64,000 nucleotides of DNA from assembly GCA_026122225.1 (NCBI GenBank), contig JANEZZ010002066.1:1364001-1428000 (forward strand), written 5' to 3'. The notes below the pieces were generated by a model. It did not search any database. It was not told where the DNA came from and was given only the letters and a program-made list of their open reading frames with translations. This document shows positions 32,738-43,695 of the stretch, in pieces. Each line of letters opens with the position of its first letter. Position 1 is the stretch's first letter. The DNA is from Heloderma charlesbogerti. Taxonomy: Eukaryota > Chordata > Lepidosauria > Squamata > Helodermatidae. The position numbers were made by a program, and so were the translations under genes.

Positions 32738-33694
32738 TAGGGGTGGACGAAAGTCACTTACCTTTTCTCGCAGCTTGTTCGCGGTGGGGGGGAGCACTTC
32801 GCTGCTCCCCCCGCGAAGTTCAGGCCGGGGGGGAGGCTTCCCGCCTTGCCCGGCCGAAATTCAGGCCGGGGAGGAGGCTTCCCTTCTCGCCCGGCCGAAA
32901 TTCAGGCCGGGGAGGAGGCGCCTCGCCTCGCCCGGCCGCGAACGCGAAAGTAAAAAAAAAAAAAAACAACCCTGATAGGCTACGTGACGATTCACGTAGC
33001 CTATCACGGCTAGATCTGCAAAGTCAGCCGTGATAGGCTACGTGAATTGTCACGTAGCCTATCACAGGTGACTTTAAAAAAAAAAAGCGCGTACGCGAAT
33101 GGCGGCCCCCATAGGGAGCCACCATTCGCGTTCCTTATTTAGTTGCTGTAGTCTACGTAAATGTTTACGTAGACTACGGCGAAAATAAGGGCGACGCAAA
33201 TAGCGTTGCCCTTATTTTCACCGTAGTCTACGTAAACATTTACGTAGACTACAGCAACCAAATAAGGAACGGGAATGGCGGCTCCCTATGGGGGCCGCCA
33301 TTATCCGTACACACTTCTTTTCTTTTTTTTTAAGTCACCCGTGATAGGCTACGTGACGATTCACGTAGCCTATCACGGCTGACTTTGCAAATCTAGCCGT
33401 GATAGGCTACGTGAATCGTCATGTAGCCTATCAGGGGACTTTTTTTTTTTCCTTTTATTGCAATGGCGGGGGCGGCAGCCGGTCGAAAGACCGGCTGCCG
33501 CTCCCGCCCCGCTCGAACACCCGATGAACTGCCAGCTGGACCCGCCGCCGGGAGTGACATTCAGGGAAGGTAAGTCCCGTCCCTGGGGGGGTGCGGGGGG
33601 TGCGGAGGATTTCTCCCCGAAACTTGTTCGGGGGGCCGAACACGTTGGCGCTCGGCCCCCCGAAGTTTCGGGGAGAAATTCTCCGCCATCCCTA
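32738..33694 (+). mobile_element. hAT-like MITE, family A long form
   Basis: TAGGGGTG...CATCCCTA with perfect TSD CTCTGAAC (32730-32737 and 33695-33702). It is nearly collinear with 4445-5405. The core palindrome runs about 32970-33435, with its centre near 33203 in GGGCGACGC...GCGTTGCCC. The stem GCGGCAGCCGGTC, loop GAAA and complement lies at about 33471-33500. Outward donor words are ACTTACCT (about 32757) and AGGTAAGT (about 33568). Confidence 0.95.
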
Positions 33695-34047
33695 CTCTGA
33701 ACCCTCTCCAGTTTGTCTGCATCCTTCTTAAAACGTGGCACCCAGAACTGGGCACAGTACTCCAGATGAGGCCTAACCAGTGCTGAGTAGAGGGGGAACT
33801 AGTACTTCATGGGATTTGGAAGCTATGCTTCAATTAATGCAGCCCAAAGTAGCATTTGCCTTTTTTGCAGCACATCACATGGTTGGCTCATATTCAGCTT
33901 GTGATCTACAACAATTCCAAGATCCTTCTCTTGGATCTTGTTGTTCAGCCATTTATCCCCCATCTTGTAACTGTGCATTTGGATTCTTTTTGCTAGGTGC
34001 AGAACTTGTCATTTACCCTTATTAAATGTAATTCTGTTGTTTTCTGC

Positions 34048-34272
34048 CTAGTGCTCCAGCCTATCAAGATCACTTTGAATTTTGTTTCTGTCTTCCAAGG
34101 TATTAGCTATCCTGCCTAATTTTGTGTCATCTGCAAATTTGATCAGCATTCCCTGCACCTCCTCCTCCAAGTCATTAATAAAAATGTTGAAGAGCACTGG
34201 GCCTAGGACTGAGCCCTGTGGTAGCCCTCTTGTTACCTCTCCCCAGTTTGAGAAGACCCCATTGATAAGCAC
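34048..34272 (-). pseudogene. CR1 reverse transcriptase fragment (motifs B and C)
   Basis: The frame runs from NGVFSNWG through [20 protein letters not shown] to [16 protein letters not shown]. It shows RT motif B (LPQGSVLGP) and motif C (FADD, the catalytic aspartates). It is a 75-codon piece of a much longer ORF2. The upstream part (endonuclease, motif A) is lost by 5' truncation and the downstream part is separated by frame breaks and the MITE. CR1 RTs commonly use FADD. The element is dead as it stands. Confidence 0.85.
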
Positions 34273-34282
34273 TCTTTGAGTA

Positions 34283-34875
34283 AGGAACCCAAGGAGGTTT
34301 AAAGGGCTTTAAAAGTCAATACCAGACTATGCTGCTGGTAAGTATTTCTAGATCAGCTCTTTACTCACTATAGTGAAAAGATGTACAGGCTGCATCAGGA
34401 TCTTACCACACTCATGTTTGTAATGCCTTTGAAAGCTCTTGGCATAACCCCCGATGGCCAGGTTTGGATGACACACTGCAATACCATCAGGGGTTATTTG
34501 AAGTGGCACAGCTTGGCACGTTGTGCATACCAGATCAATGTAAAGCTACCTCTTTTTCTTTCTTGTTGAAAGGTGGGTTGGCAGTAGAACATTATTCCAG
34601 ATATCCAGTCATAGATATCACGGATCTTACATACCTTCTGGACTTCAATATATTACTTGTCAGAACCTTTAGAAATAGGCTGGACAAAAAAGCTCGGAAT
34701 TGTCCCCTAAATGCTTACAGAAACTTCGTATGACAATTACTGTGTTTAGTGCAGACACAGTTCAGAAATGTATGTATTATATTAAGCATGACACAAATAT
34801 CTTCACAGTAGACGTGTAACCTATTCTTCTGACATACCTTGGTAGCCCATGCAAAATTATTGCAGATTGTTCAAT
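34283..34875. other. unassigned sequence between LINE relics
   Basis: No gene or repeat recognised. Confidence 0.4.
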
Positions 34876-35700
34876 TTCTTTATTTAAAACATTTCTATCC
34901 CGCCCTATATCATTAAGATCTCAGGGCAGCATACAGATAAAATCAATGTAAACAGTATAAAACAATAATTGAAACATCTAAAAACATTAAACTGTTAAAC
35001 AAGGTAAAACCAGTTAAAATCCAAAACAATAAAACAGTTAAAACAATGTGCTAAGGCACACATTTAGCCCTCAGAGGCTTTGGTAAAAAGCCACGTTTTT
35101 ACTTGGTGCCAAAACAACACCCATGTCTGTGCCAATCAGGCCTCCAAGGGGAGGGCATTCCACAACCGGGGTGCCACAGCAGAGAAGGTGCTCTCCCACG
35201 TCCCACCATAGTGTATGTCTCGCACTGCTGGGACACAGAGGAGGGCCCCTCCAACAGATTTCAGTCCTCAGGCAGGCATATATAGGGGGAGGCACTCCCT
35301 CAAATACCGAGGTCCCAAGCTGCTTAGGGCTTTAAATGTAATCACCAAAACCTTGAATTCCGACTGGAAGCGTATTGGCAGCTGGTGCAAGTCCTTTAAA
35401 ACCGGTGTTATATGATTTTTTTACAAGATATTCTGGTAAGCAGTCTAGCTGCTGCATTTTGCAGCAGCTGCAACTTCCGAGTCATCTTCAAGGGCGGCCC
35501 CAACTTAAGTGCATTGCAATAGTCTAATCAGGAAGTGACCAGCGCATGCACTACTGTGACTAGGTTATCCCTGTCCAGGAAAGGCTGTAGATGGCAGATC
35601 AGCCGAAGCTGGCCCCAAGTTCTCCAGGCCACAGAGTTCACCTGGGGCTCCAGTCTCAGAGAGGGACCTAGGAGTACTCCCAAGCTACGCACCTGCTCCT

Positions 35701-35928
35701 TCAGGGGGAGTGCAACCCCATCCAGGACAGGTCGCTTACCCAGTCACCAGACTTGGAACCACCAATCCACACAGCTTCCATCTTGTCAGGATTTAGCTTC
35801 AGTTTACTGGCCCTCATCCAGCCCATTATAGCCTCCAGGCACTGGTCCAGCACCTTCACCACCTCAGCCAACTCCGACAACAGGGAGAAATAGAGCGGAG
35901 TATCATCAGTGTACTGGTGACACCCCAC
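35701..35928 (-). pseudogene. L2 RT motif C and C-terminal fragment
   Basis: Reads MGCHQYTDDTPLYFSL, then KVLDQCLEAIMGWMRASKLK and LNPDKMEAVWIGG. YTDD replaces the usual YADD at the catalytic site. The order matches the intact L2 (CHQYADDTQLYLSF, then NPDKTAVLLVGG near 48180-48320). It is a piece of ORF2 cut upstream by the CR1 insertion at 35991. Confidence 0.8.
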
Positions 35929-36100
35929 CCCAAAACTCCTAATGACCTCTCACAACGGCTTCATATATATGTTGAACAACATGGGGGATAGGAGAAAAGG
36001 AATCCAAGTTCGGTGGGAGGTTTTAAAAAAGGAACTTCTCAAGGCACAATCATAAACAATTCCAACAAGAAGAAAAGGTGGAAGACAACAGAAGAAGCCA

Positions 36101-36968
36101 ATGTGGCTCCACAAAAAGCTTAGGGATGACCTGAAAACAAAAAAGGACACATATAGGAAGTGGAAAGAAGGCCAAGTGACAAAGGAAGAGTACAGGCAGG
36201 TAGCACAGAATTGCAGGGATGGCGTCAGGAAGGCTAAAGCTGAGAACGAGCTGAGGTTAGCGAGGGATGCTAAAAGCAACAAAAAGGCTTTCTTCAGCTA
36301 TGTGCACAGTGAAAGACAGAGGAAGTGGTTGTTCAGCTATTAAGTAAGGATGGCAAAATGATAACAGAAGACAAAGAAAAGGCAGGTGTGCTTAATTCCT
36401 ACTTTGGCTCAGTCTTCTCCCAAAAGAGGGTCTATGACCCCCCTGGCAAAGGCAAAGTAGAGGCTGAAGGGGCAGGATTGCAGCTTGAGATCGATAGGCA
36501 TATGGTCAAGGAACAGGTCATTACTTTGAATGAGTTCAAATCTCCAGGGCCAGATGAACTGCATCCTCGAGTAATAAAGGAACTGTCAGAAGTACTCTCA
36601 GAACCGCTGTCTATTATCTTTGAGAAATCATGGAGGACGGGGGAAGTGCCAGATGACTGGAGGAGGGCTAATGTTGTCCCTATCTTCAAAAAGGGTAAAA
36701 AGGGGGAACCTGGAACTACAGACCAATCAGTCTGACATCACTCCCTGGGAAAACCATGGAGCAGATGATAAAGCATCATTCTGTAAGCATCTTGAAAACA
36801 ATGCAGTGATTACTCGAAGCCAACATGGATTTGTCAAAAACAAGTCCTGCCAGATGAATCTGATCTCATTTTTTGACCAAGTAACCTCCCTTGTGGACCA
36901 TGGGAATGCTGTAGACATAATATACCTCAACTTCAGCAAAGCTTTTGACAAAGTGCCCCAAGATATCC
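36101..36968 (+). pseudogene. CR1 ORF2 remnant: pre-RT region and RT motifs 0-A
   Basis: Read across at least two frames: LHKKLRDDLKTKKDTYRKW, then YRQVAQNCRDGVRKAKAENE, then (after a break near 36330) GKMITEDKEKAGVLNSYF. FKSPGPDELHPRVIKEL and WRRANVVPIFKKGKK follow, and after another break SQHGFVKNKSC and VDIIYLNFSKAFDKVP. The last contains RT motif A (F-x-KAFD, with its catalytic Asp). The frame ends where the MITE starts, in the codons for D-I of DIL. The order is right for CR1 ORF2 but there are at least two frameshifts, so it is inactive even ignoring the MITE. Confidence 0.88.
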
Positions 36969-37805
36969 TAGGGATGGTGGAGAATTCCGCCATGGATCTC
37001 GGTGAGGCTGAAGGCCAGTGCATTCGGCCTCCCAAAATCCATGGCGGAACGAAGCCCACATGCCCCCAACCCATGAAAGGTGTGAGGAACGGAGCCCCCA
37101 ACCGACGAATGGCGCGTGAAACAGAGCACTTACCTGCTGCCATCCACGCTGAGTTACGAATGGCAGCCGCCATTCGCTTCCTGATCATAGCCGTGATAGG
37201 CTACATTAATACTTAGGTAGCCTATCACGGTTAATACAGGGATGCCATTTGCATCCCTGCAGAGGCCGTGATAGGCTACGTAAGTATTTACGTAGCCTAT
37301 CACAGCAAGCAAAAACCCCAAACAAACGCCTACGCAAATGGTGGCGGCTACAGCGGCCGCCATTTGCATTCCCTATTTTTTGCTGTTTTATCCTACGTAA
37401 ATATTTACATAGGCTATTACGGTGAAAAAAAAGAGGAACACAAATGGCAGCCGCTGTAGCCGCCGCCGGTTGCATATGCTGTTGTTGTTGTTTTTGTCCT
37501 GCCGTGATAGGCTACGTAAATACTTACGTAGCCTATCACGGCAGCCTGGCTGGACGCAAATGGCTGCTGCTACAGCAGTCGCCATTTACATCCACAGCAG
37601 CCTGTCCGCGGCCGGAACTCTGGCTGCAGACAGCCCTGGCCGGCTGCTCCACAGAGCCGCTGCGGAGTGGAGCCGGCTGGGCAGGATCCCGGGGGAGAGG
37701 ACCGGATCGCCTCCCCCCACATCGAGGATTCCGGGGGAGGGACAGAGCTCCCCCCCCACCGCAAGTCACATCCGCGAAAAGGTAAGTGATTTTCGTACAT
37801 CCCTA
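36969..37805 (-). mobile_element. hAT-like MITE, family A, reverse, inside CR1
   Basis: TAGGGATG...CATCCCTA; flanks AGATATCC (36961-36968) and TGATATCC (37806-37813), 7 of 8. It contains TGATAGGCTACGTAA hairpins near 37191, 37268 and 37504, CAAATGGTGGCGGC/GCCGCCATTTGC near 37335-37370, and GCTGCTGCTACAGCAGTCGCC-like palindromes near 37562. Outward donor words are CACTTACCTG (about 37127) and AAGGTAAGTG (about 37779). Confidence 0.92.
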
Positions 37806-38681
37806 TGATATCCTGATGAGCAAACTAGCTCAAAGTGGGCTAGATGAAACAACGATCCGGTGGATGCACATTTGGCTACAGAATGGAACTCAAAGAGTGG
37901 TTATCAATGGGACCTTCTCAAACTGGGGAGGGGTAACGAGTGGGGTACCGCAGGGCTCAATCCTGGGCCCAGTGCTCTTCAACATTTTTTTAATGTCTTG
38001 GAGGAGGAGGTGCAGGGAATGCTCATCAGATTTGCAGATGACACAAAATTGGGCAGGATAGCTAATACTTTGGAAGACAGAAACAAAATTCAAAGTGATC
38101 TTGATAGACTGGAGTGCAAGGCAGAAAACAACAGAATGACATTTAATAGGGATAAATGTCAAGTTCTGCACCTAGCAAAAAGAAACCAAATGCACAGCTA
38201 CAAGATGGGGGATACTTGGCTCAAAAGTACTAGAAGCAAGAAGGATCTTGGAATTGTTGTCAATCACAAGCTGAATATGAGCCAACCATGTGATGTGGCT
38301 GCAAAAAAGGCAAATGCCATTTTGAGCTGCATTAATAGAAGCATAGCTTCCAAATCCTGGGAAGTACTAGTTCCCCTCTATTCAGCACAGGTTAGGCCTC
38401 ATCTGGAGTACTGTGTCCAGTTCTGGGCACCACACTTTAAGAAGGATGCAGACAAACTGGAGAGGGTCCAGAGGAGGGCAACAAAGATGATCAGGGGACT
38501 GGAAGCAAAACCCTATGAAGAGAGACTGAAAGAACTGGGCATGTTTAGCCTTGAGAAGAGAAGACTGAGGGGCGATATGATAGCTCTCTTCAAGTACTTA
38601 AAAAGTTGTCACAGAGAGGAAGGCCAGGATCTCTCCTCAATCATCCCAGAGTGCAGGACACAGAATAATGGGCTCAAGTGA
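37806..38681 (+). pseudogene. CR1 ORF2 remnant: RT motif B to C-terminus
   Basis: After the MITE the CR1 resumes with [35 protein letters not shown] follows (RT motif B), then a frameshift near 37990, then [19 protein letters not shown] (motif C, FADD) and NNRMTFNRDKCQVLHLAKRN. The C-terminal block is [19 protein letters not shown], then DKLERVQRRATKMIRGLE and LRGDMIALFKYLK, with a stop at 38679-38681. This C-terminal half is well preserved and its residues agree with the minus-strand CR1 at 62697. One frameshift separates motifs B and C. Confidence 0.9.
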
Positions 38682-38948
38682 CAGGAAGCCAGATTCCGGC
38701 TGAACATCAGGAAAAACGTCCTGACTGTTCGAGCAATATGCCAATGGAACCAGTTCCCTAGGGAGGTGGTGGGCTCTCCCACACTGGAGGCCTTCAAGAT
38801 GAGGCTGGACAGCCATCTGTCAGGGATGCTCTGACTTGGATTCCTGCATTGAGCAGGGGGTTGGACTTGATGGCCTTGTAGGCCCCTTCCAACCCTACTA
38901 TTCTATGATTCTATGAATAGAACCCTGTGGCTCCCAGCAGCTTAAAAG

Positions 38949-39746
38949 TCATCGTGTAGAACAAGAATCCCCCAATACCGCTCTCTGGAATCGGCCTTGC
39001 AGGTAGGAGCAGAACCACTGTAGCACAGTGCCCCCAACCCCCATCCCACATTGCCTATCCAGTAAGACCCCATGATCAATGGCATCAAAAGCAGCTGAGA
39101 GATCCCGGAAGATCAACAGGGTAGCACTCCCCTGTCTAACCCAGAGTAGGTTGTCAGTCAGAGCAACCGAGGCCGTTTCAGTACCATACCCTGGCCTGAA
39201 AGCAGACTGAAATGGGTCCAGATAATCAGTTTCCTCCAAGAAAGTCTGAAGCTGCCCAGTCACCACACACTCAAGCACCTTGCCCAAAAAGCAGATGTTG
39301 GCAATGGGGCTATAGTTCTCACACACCTCTGGGTCCAGGGAGGGCCTCTTCAGGAGAGGGCACACTACAGCCTCTTTCAAGGTAGCAGGAACCACCCCCT
39401 GCCAAAGCGAAGCATTTACCACTCCCTGAACCCACCCAGCCAATCCACCCCTGCTAGATCGTATAAGCCAAGATGGGCAAGGGTCAAGCTGACATGTGAT
39501 GGGCCAGACTGCTTCAAGCGTCTTGTCCACATCGTCAGGCTCCAACAGCTGAAAATGATCCCAGGAAACACAACCAGACGGAACACTGGACACCTCCCCA
39601 GACTCTGCGATAACTGTGGCGTCAAGTTCTGAGTGAATATGAGCGGCTTTCTCCTTGAAGTATCTAGCAAACGTATCACAGCAGATGACCGAGGGTTCCA
39701 ATCCCAGTTTCTCTGAGCCTGAGCAAGATCCCAACAGGCCCTTCAC
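38949..39746 (-). pseudogene. L2 reverse transcriptase fragment
   Basis: A 265-codon frame running from the pre-RT linker (SVICCDTFARYFKEKAAHIH) through LDPCPSWLIRSSRGG, ENYSPIANICFLGKVLE and DYLDPFQSAFRPGYGTETA to motif A, LIFRDLSAAFDAIDHGVLLDR. It ends just before motif B, where the CR1 insertion lies. Compared with the intact copy (LILLDLSAAFDTIDHG) it keeps the catalytic Asp of AAFD. It has no start or end of its own and is a relic. Confidence 0.88.
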
Positions 39747-39832
39747 CGCTCAGACCAATTCTGCTGGGTGACATTTTGAGGATGAAATAGATATATAGTA
39801 AGACTTTTTTGCCATCCTCACTGCTGCGTAAT

Positions 39833-40475
39833 TAGGGATATACGAAAATCATTTACCTTTCGGAGAATATGCTAATGGTGCGGGGGGAGGTGTTCCGTCC
39901 CTCCCCCCGGAATCCTCGCCGGGGGGGGAGGCGCTCCGTTACTCCCCCCCCCCGAAATCCTGACCAGCCAGCTGTGCTTCGCAGCAGCCGGACATCTGGC
40001 CACTGGCTAGCAGGGATGCAAATGGTGGCGGCCGTCCCTGCAGTCAGCCGTGATAGGCTACGTAAATGTTTACGTAGCCTATCACAGCTGATTAAAAAAC
40101 ACTACTTGCGTTCCCCTTATTTTCGCCGTCTTAGTCTACGTAAATGTTTATGTAGACTAAGACGTGCCAAAATAAGGAACGCGAATGGCGGTGCCCATGG
40201 GCGCCGCCATTTGTGTACGCATGTTTGTTTTTTAAATCAGCCGCGATAGGCTACGTAAACATTCACGTAGCCTATCACTTTTTTTTGTTTTTTAACTTGG
40301 AAATGGCGGCGGCAGCCAGTCGGAAGACCGGGTGCCAAACCGCTGCCACCAGGAAGATCCACGTAAGCTAAGTCCCGTCCCGGGGGGGGGGGCGTTCTGC
40401 CACTGATTTCAGGGGGCCGAATGCGCTGGCATTCAGCCTCTCCGAGATCCATGGCGGAACTTTCATACATCCCTA
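39833..40475 (+). mobile_element. hAT-like MITE, family A, inside L2
   Basis: TAGGGATA...CATCCCTA; flanks TGCGTAAT (39825-39832) and CGCGTAAT (40476-40483), 7 of 8. Hairpins: TGATAGGCTACGTAAA (40050-40086), TTAGTCTACGTAAA (40129-40162), GCGAATGGCGGTGCCC/GGGCGCCGCC (40180-40212) and GATAGGCTACGTAAAC (40245-40278). The right arm donor is shifted to CACGTAAGCTAAGTCCC. Confidence 0.9.
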
Positions 40476-40568
40476 CGCGTAATAGCTACAACAAAGAGTC
40501 TTTGCTAATCGTCAGTCATACTCGTTCCGAGACCTGCACTCTAGATGTTGTCCAGCCTGTTTGATTGG

Positions 40569-41000
40569 TAGGGATGTATTAAAGTCTTACCTGGCCCCGC
40601 ACCAGGCAATCCACGTTGTGTGGGGGGGGAGGCGCTCTGTCTCTCTCCCCGGAATCCTCCCCGGACCAGCTCCGCTCCATGGCGGCTCCGTGGAGCGGGC
40701 GGCTGGGCTGCTGTGGCCGCCATTTGCGTGCTTGCAGTCAGCCATGATAGGCTGCATAAGTATTTATGTAGCCTACCATGGCAAAGAGCAGGGACGCAAA
40801 TGGCGGCTGCTACACCATTTGCGTGGCTGCCTTTACCATGATAGGCTATGTAAATACTTACATAGCCTATCACAGCTGACTGCAAGCATGCAAATGGCAG
40901 CCGCTACGATGGCCGCCATTTGCAGCCGCAACAGCCTGGTAGCGGCCGGCCGGGAGACCAGCTGGAGCTGCCACCTCATCCGCCGCCAGGTAAGCTATTG
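40569..41000 (+). mobile_element. hAT-like MITE, family A, right end deleted
   Basis: TAGGGATG at 40569 (left flank TTGATTGG). Arms and hairpins are typical up to CGCCAGGTAAGC (about 40985). The sequence then passes directly into L2 at TTGGCAATTCAAAC, with no right arm or TIR. ATTGG is shared by the left flank and the junction, compatible with a deletion at microhomology. The hairpin 40840-40871 has both CpGs lost in a matched way. Confidence 0.78.
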
Positions 41001-41186
41001 GCAATTCAAACTTCACAAGGAAATAATCTGACCATGACAACGGGGCCCCCAAAACCAGATCATTTCTCATCTGCCCAACAGCAAAAACCAGGTCCAGGTT
41101 ACATCCTGCCACACGTGTTGGGCCAGTGATGTACTGAGACAGCCCCATAGTTGTCATGGTTGCCATGAAGTCCTGAGCAGGCCCTG

Positions 41187-41618
41187 TCAGGATAGCCTCA
41201 GCATGGATGTTGACGTCTCCCAGAACCACTGTCCTAGGATTCTCCAACACCACCTCTGAGGTGGACAAAGCTGAGACAGATCCACCCCACCGAGCTCATC
41301 TACCCAGGTCTCAGTAATGCACACCAGGTCAGCTCCTTCATCCACAATCAAATCATGGATAATAATTGTTTTAGTATGGACTGACCTGGCATTCAAAAGC
41401 AGCACTGACAGATCAGTCGGTGGGCTAATAGGGCAACCTAGATTTTGAGGTATGAGGGAAGGACCAAAAGATGGGACAGATTTAAAATATCTGTCCCACC
41501 TTTTCCTTACCTGGCATGTCCAACCCCCAACGCCATACCTCCCTCTACCTGAGATTACTCCAATAGGGGCACCCTGTTTCTCCCCTCCCCCCTGGGATTC
41601 ATCTAAGCGCATGTACAA
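41187..41618 (-). pseudogene. L2 endonuclease N-terminal fragment
   Basis: Reads LLLNARSVHTKTIIIHDLI, then VDEGADLVCITETWVDEL. This is the start of the APE-type endonuclease, with the N of LLNARS and the catalytic E of ITET. It matches the intact copy, residues 73-103. The fragment continues, in another frame, to VVLGDVNIHAE and LSWSDYFLVKFE (41000-41260), the later endonuclease motifs, up to the MITE junction. Disrupted and inactive. Confidence 0.85.
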
Positions 41619-42305
41619 CTTTAAAATTATATAAAACTAATAACAAAAGGCCAGTACAGCCAGACAACAAACCTTGCCAGTAAAAACTGTAGTATCAACC
41701 TAAAATTAAAATAGGCCTACTCTACCTCCTCCCTCAAGCACACCACACTTCTACAGTCGGATCAGGCTATCATCCAAGCTGTGGCTAGCCTCTCACCCTA
41801 GCCAACTGCCCTCACCCCTTAGCTCTCACCTAAGGGGTGGTTGGAATTCACCCTCCCCAACTATTTCATGCTCTCACCCTGGGATAGCTCACTCATGACA
41901 CAGAGACACAGAGATGCTTGAGAAAGGGGGTGGTGCCCTCACCACTCCCTGAAGGAACAACCCATAGGGGCACACCCCCCCCCTTCAGTGGCAACCCTGC
42001 CAGCTCAGCCAGCCAGCTTATATAGCTCCTTCCAAGAAGGGACAGGTGTTGATGGTCAGCAACAGCTGGTTCAGTACCCAGGGGCCTGGTCCTGCAGGGA
42101 ATGTTTGTCTGTCAGGCAGAAGTCCACAGTAGCTCTGTCTAGGCAGAAGTCCACAGAACAGAGCAGTGCTGATAATAGTGGTGGTGGCAGCGGCGGCAGC
42201 AGCAAGCACTCCTTCACTGGATTGTGGCTTCTCCTCCAGGTACTGGTTCTCAACTCAGTTCACATGCTTTAACTTGGAAATCCCTACAACAGCTGATATG
42301 GTACC

Positions 42306-43032
42306 TAGGGGTGGACGGAAGTCCCTTACCTGTCCTCGAAGCTTGCTTCGCGGTGGGGGGGAGGCGCTTCGCTTCTCCCCCCGAAGTTCATGCGAGGGGG
42401 AGGAGGTGCCCCTCCTCGCCCGGCCGAAATTCAGGCCGGGCGGGAGGCGTCCCATCCCTCGCCGGCGAAATTCAGGCCGGGTAGAAGCTCCCTGTCTACC
42501 CGGCCGCGAAAAAAAAAAAAAATTTACGTAGACTACGGCGAAAATAAGGGCAACGCAAATAGCATTCCCTTATTTTCGCCGTAGTCTACGTAAATCTTTA
42601 CGTAGACTACAGGGACCAAATAAGGAACGCAAATGGCGGCTCCCTATGGGGGCCGCCATTTGCGTACGTGCTTTTTTTTTTTTTTTTTTCAAAGTCACCC
42701 GTGATAGGCTACGTGACGATTAAAGTAGCCTATCACGGCTGTCTTTGGAGATCTAGCCATGATAGGCTACGTTAATCGTTACGTAGCCTATCACGGGGTT
42801 TTACTTTCCTTGTAATGGCGGCGGTGGCAGCCTGAAAGACCGGCTGCCACCCCCGCCCCTGCCCCTGACGAAGACCTGACGAACCACTGCCGGGACCCGC
42901 CACTGGGAGGGCATTCATGAAAGGTAAGTCCCGTCCCGGGGGGGCGGAGAATTTCACCACTGATTTCGGGGGGCCGAATGCGTTGGCACTCGGCCCCCCG
43001 AAGTTTCGGGGAGAAATTCTCCCCCTTCCCTA
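42306..43032 (+). mobile_element. hAT-like MITE, family A medium form
   Basis: TAGGGGTG...CTTCCCTA with perfect TSD ATGGTACC (42298-42305 and 43033-43040). The left half of the core is deleted: the GC-rich left arm runs into AAAAA then TTTACGTAGACTACGG. The remaining half core continues as in 4445. Outward donor words are CTTACCTG and AAGGTAAGTCC (about 42922). Confidence 0.93.
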
Positions 43033-43224
43033 ATGGTACCCCCATTATTATCAGTATCCCATTATTCCAAGTGCAGACAAGATGAAGGGATCGTTGTTTG
43101 CCAGACCTACTGTGTTTGTGGCCGAAGTGAGACTTGAATCATTTCTTTATTATTATCGTTTTATTTAATGACCGGTTTTCCAGCTCACCGCTCAGACTCT
43201 TAGTCACAATGATAGTCACAACAT

Positions 43225-43640
43225 TAGGGATGTTGGAGAAATCCTCTACGGACCCCAATGAGGCTGGATTCTATTGAATCTGGCCTCCTGAAGTCCGTGG
43301 AGGATCGGATCTCCTACCTCCTCCTCTGTTGCAAAGTCCTCACTGGCGGATCCTGCGTGCCGCCGGCTCCGAAACCCCAGCGATATGGCCACCATTGCTG
43401 TATCGCTGGCTGGACTAACTGCGGACGCAAATGGCATCCAGCGTAGCCAAATACGCTATTTTGCGTCCCTGTTCTTTGCTGTGATAGGCTACATAAATGT
43501 TTATGCAGACTATCGCACGGAGGAACAGGGACGCAAATACACCATTTGCATCCCTGTTCCTTCATGTGATAGGCTACGTAAAGATTTATGTTTTAAACTT
43601 CTCCTTTGTTGGAGGGAAAGAGGAGGGGAGGGAAAGGGGC
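43225..43640. mobile_element. hAT-like MITE, family A-related, right end missing
   Basis: TAGGGATGTTGGAGAAATCC at 43225. AGGCTGGATTCTATTGAATC palindromic word follows, then GACGCAAATGG and TGATAGGCTACATAAATG hairpins (43480-43520 and 43565-43590). No CATCCCTA is found at the right; the last hairpin is cut at about 43590. The BovB insertion follows at 43696. Confidence 0.6.
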
Positions 43641-43695
43641 GGCCTGCGAGCCTGAGTCATGCTATGTTTCATTCTTGAAGCGGCTGGGAAACCAT

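Larger units (their letters stand above)
32286..34282 (-). mobile_element. CR1 LINE, 5'-truncated, split by a MITE
   Basis: The minus-strand 3' end is ATAGAATCATAG-type repeats (32286-32312), then GGTTGGAAGGGGCC, the canonical CR1 3' terminus. Coding remnants read CHREEGQDLFLIIPECRT (32560-32620) and, beyond the [24 protein letters not shown] (34100-34150) and [18 protein letters not shown] (34170-34240). The reading frame is broken in several places. The family A MITE 32738-33694 interrupts it at the segment encoding ERVQRRATKM. Confidence 0.93.
35991..38916 (+). mobile_element. CR1 LINE inserted in the L2, itself split by a MITE
   Basis: The insertion point is clear because the intact L2 reads GGGGGATAAAATAGAGCCC. 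Here GGGGGATA ends at 35990 and AATAGAACCC resumes at 38917. The CR1 is 5'-truncated, beginning in the region between endonuclease and RT. It ends in the diagnostic GGGTTGGACTTGATGGCC, CCCCTTCCAACCC and two ATTCTATG units. The MITE 36969-37805 splits it. Without the MITE it is about 2.08 kb. Confidence 0.92.
34876..42285 (-). mobile_element. L2-clade LINE relic, interrupted by a CR1 and two MITEs
   Basis: L2 segments on minus run in order: 3' tail and C-terminal region (34876-35990), RT region (38917-39832), a short piece (40484-40568), and the endonuclease region and 5' part (about 41001-41630), then probably 5' UTR to about 42285. Order and content match the intact copy at 47273-50560. The interrupting elements are the CR1 (35991-38916), MITE 39833-40475 and MITE 40569-41000. 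Removing them restores collinearity. The 5' limit is approximate. Confidence 0.82.

Noticed and set aside
33373..33741. ORF fusing CR1 residues ([12 protein letters not shown]) to proline/serine-rich sequence
   Set aside because: It crosses the MITE-CR1 junction at 33694, so it is a by-product of insertion, not a real fusion protein.
36620..37216. 198-codon ORF continuing from CR1 into the MITE
   Set aside because: Same reason: the part after AFDKVPQDI is MITE sequence.
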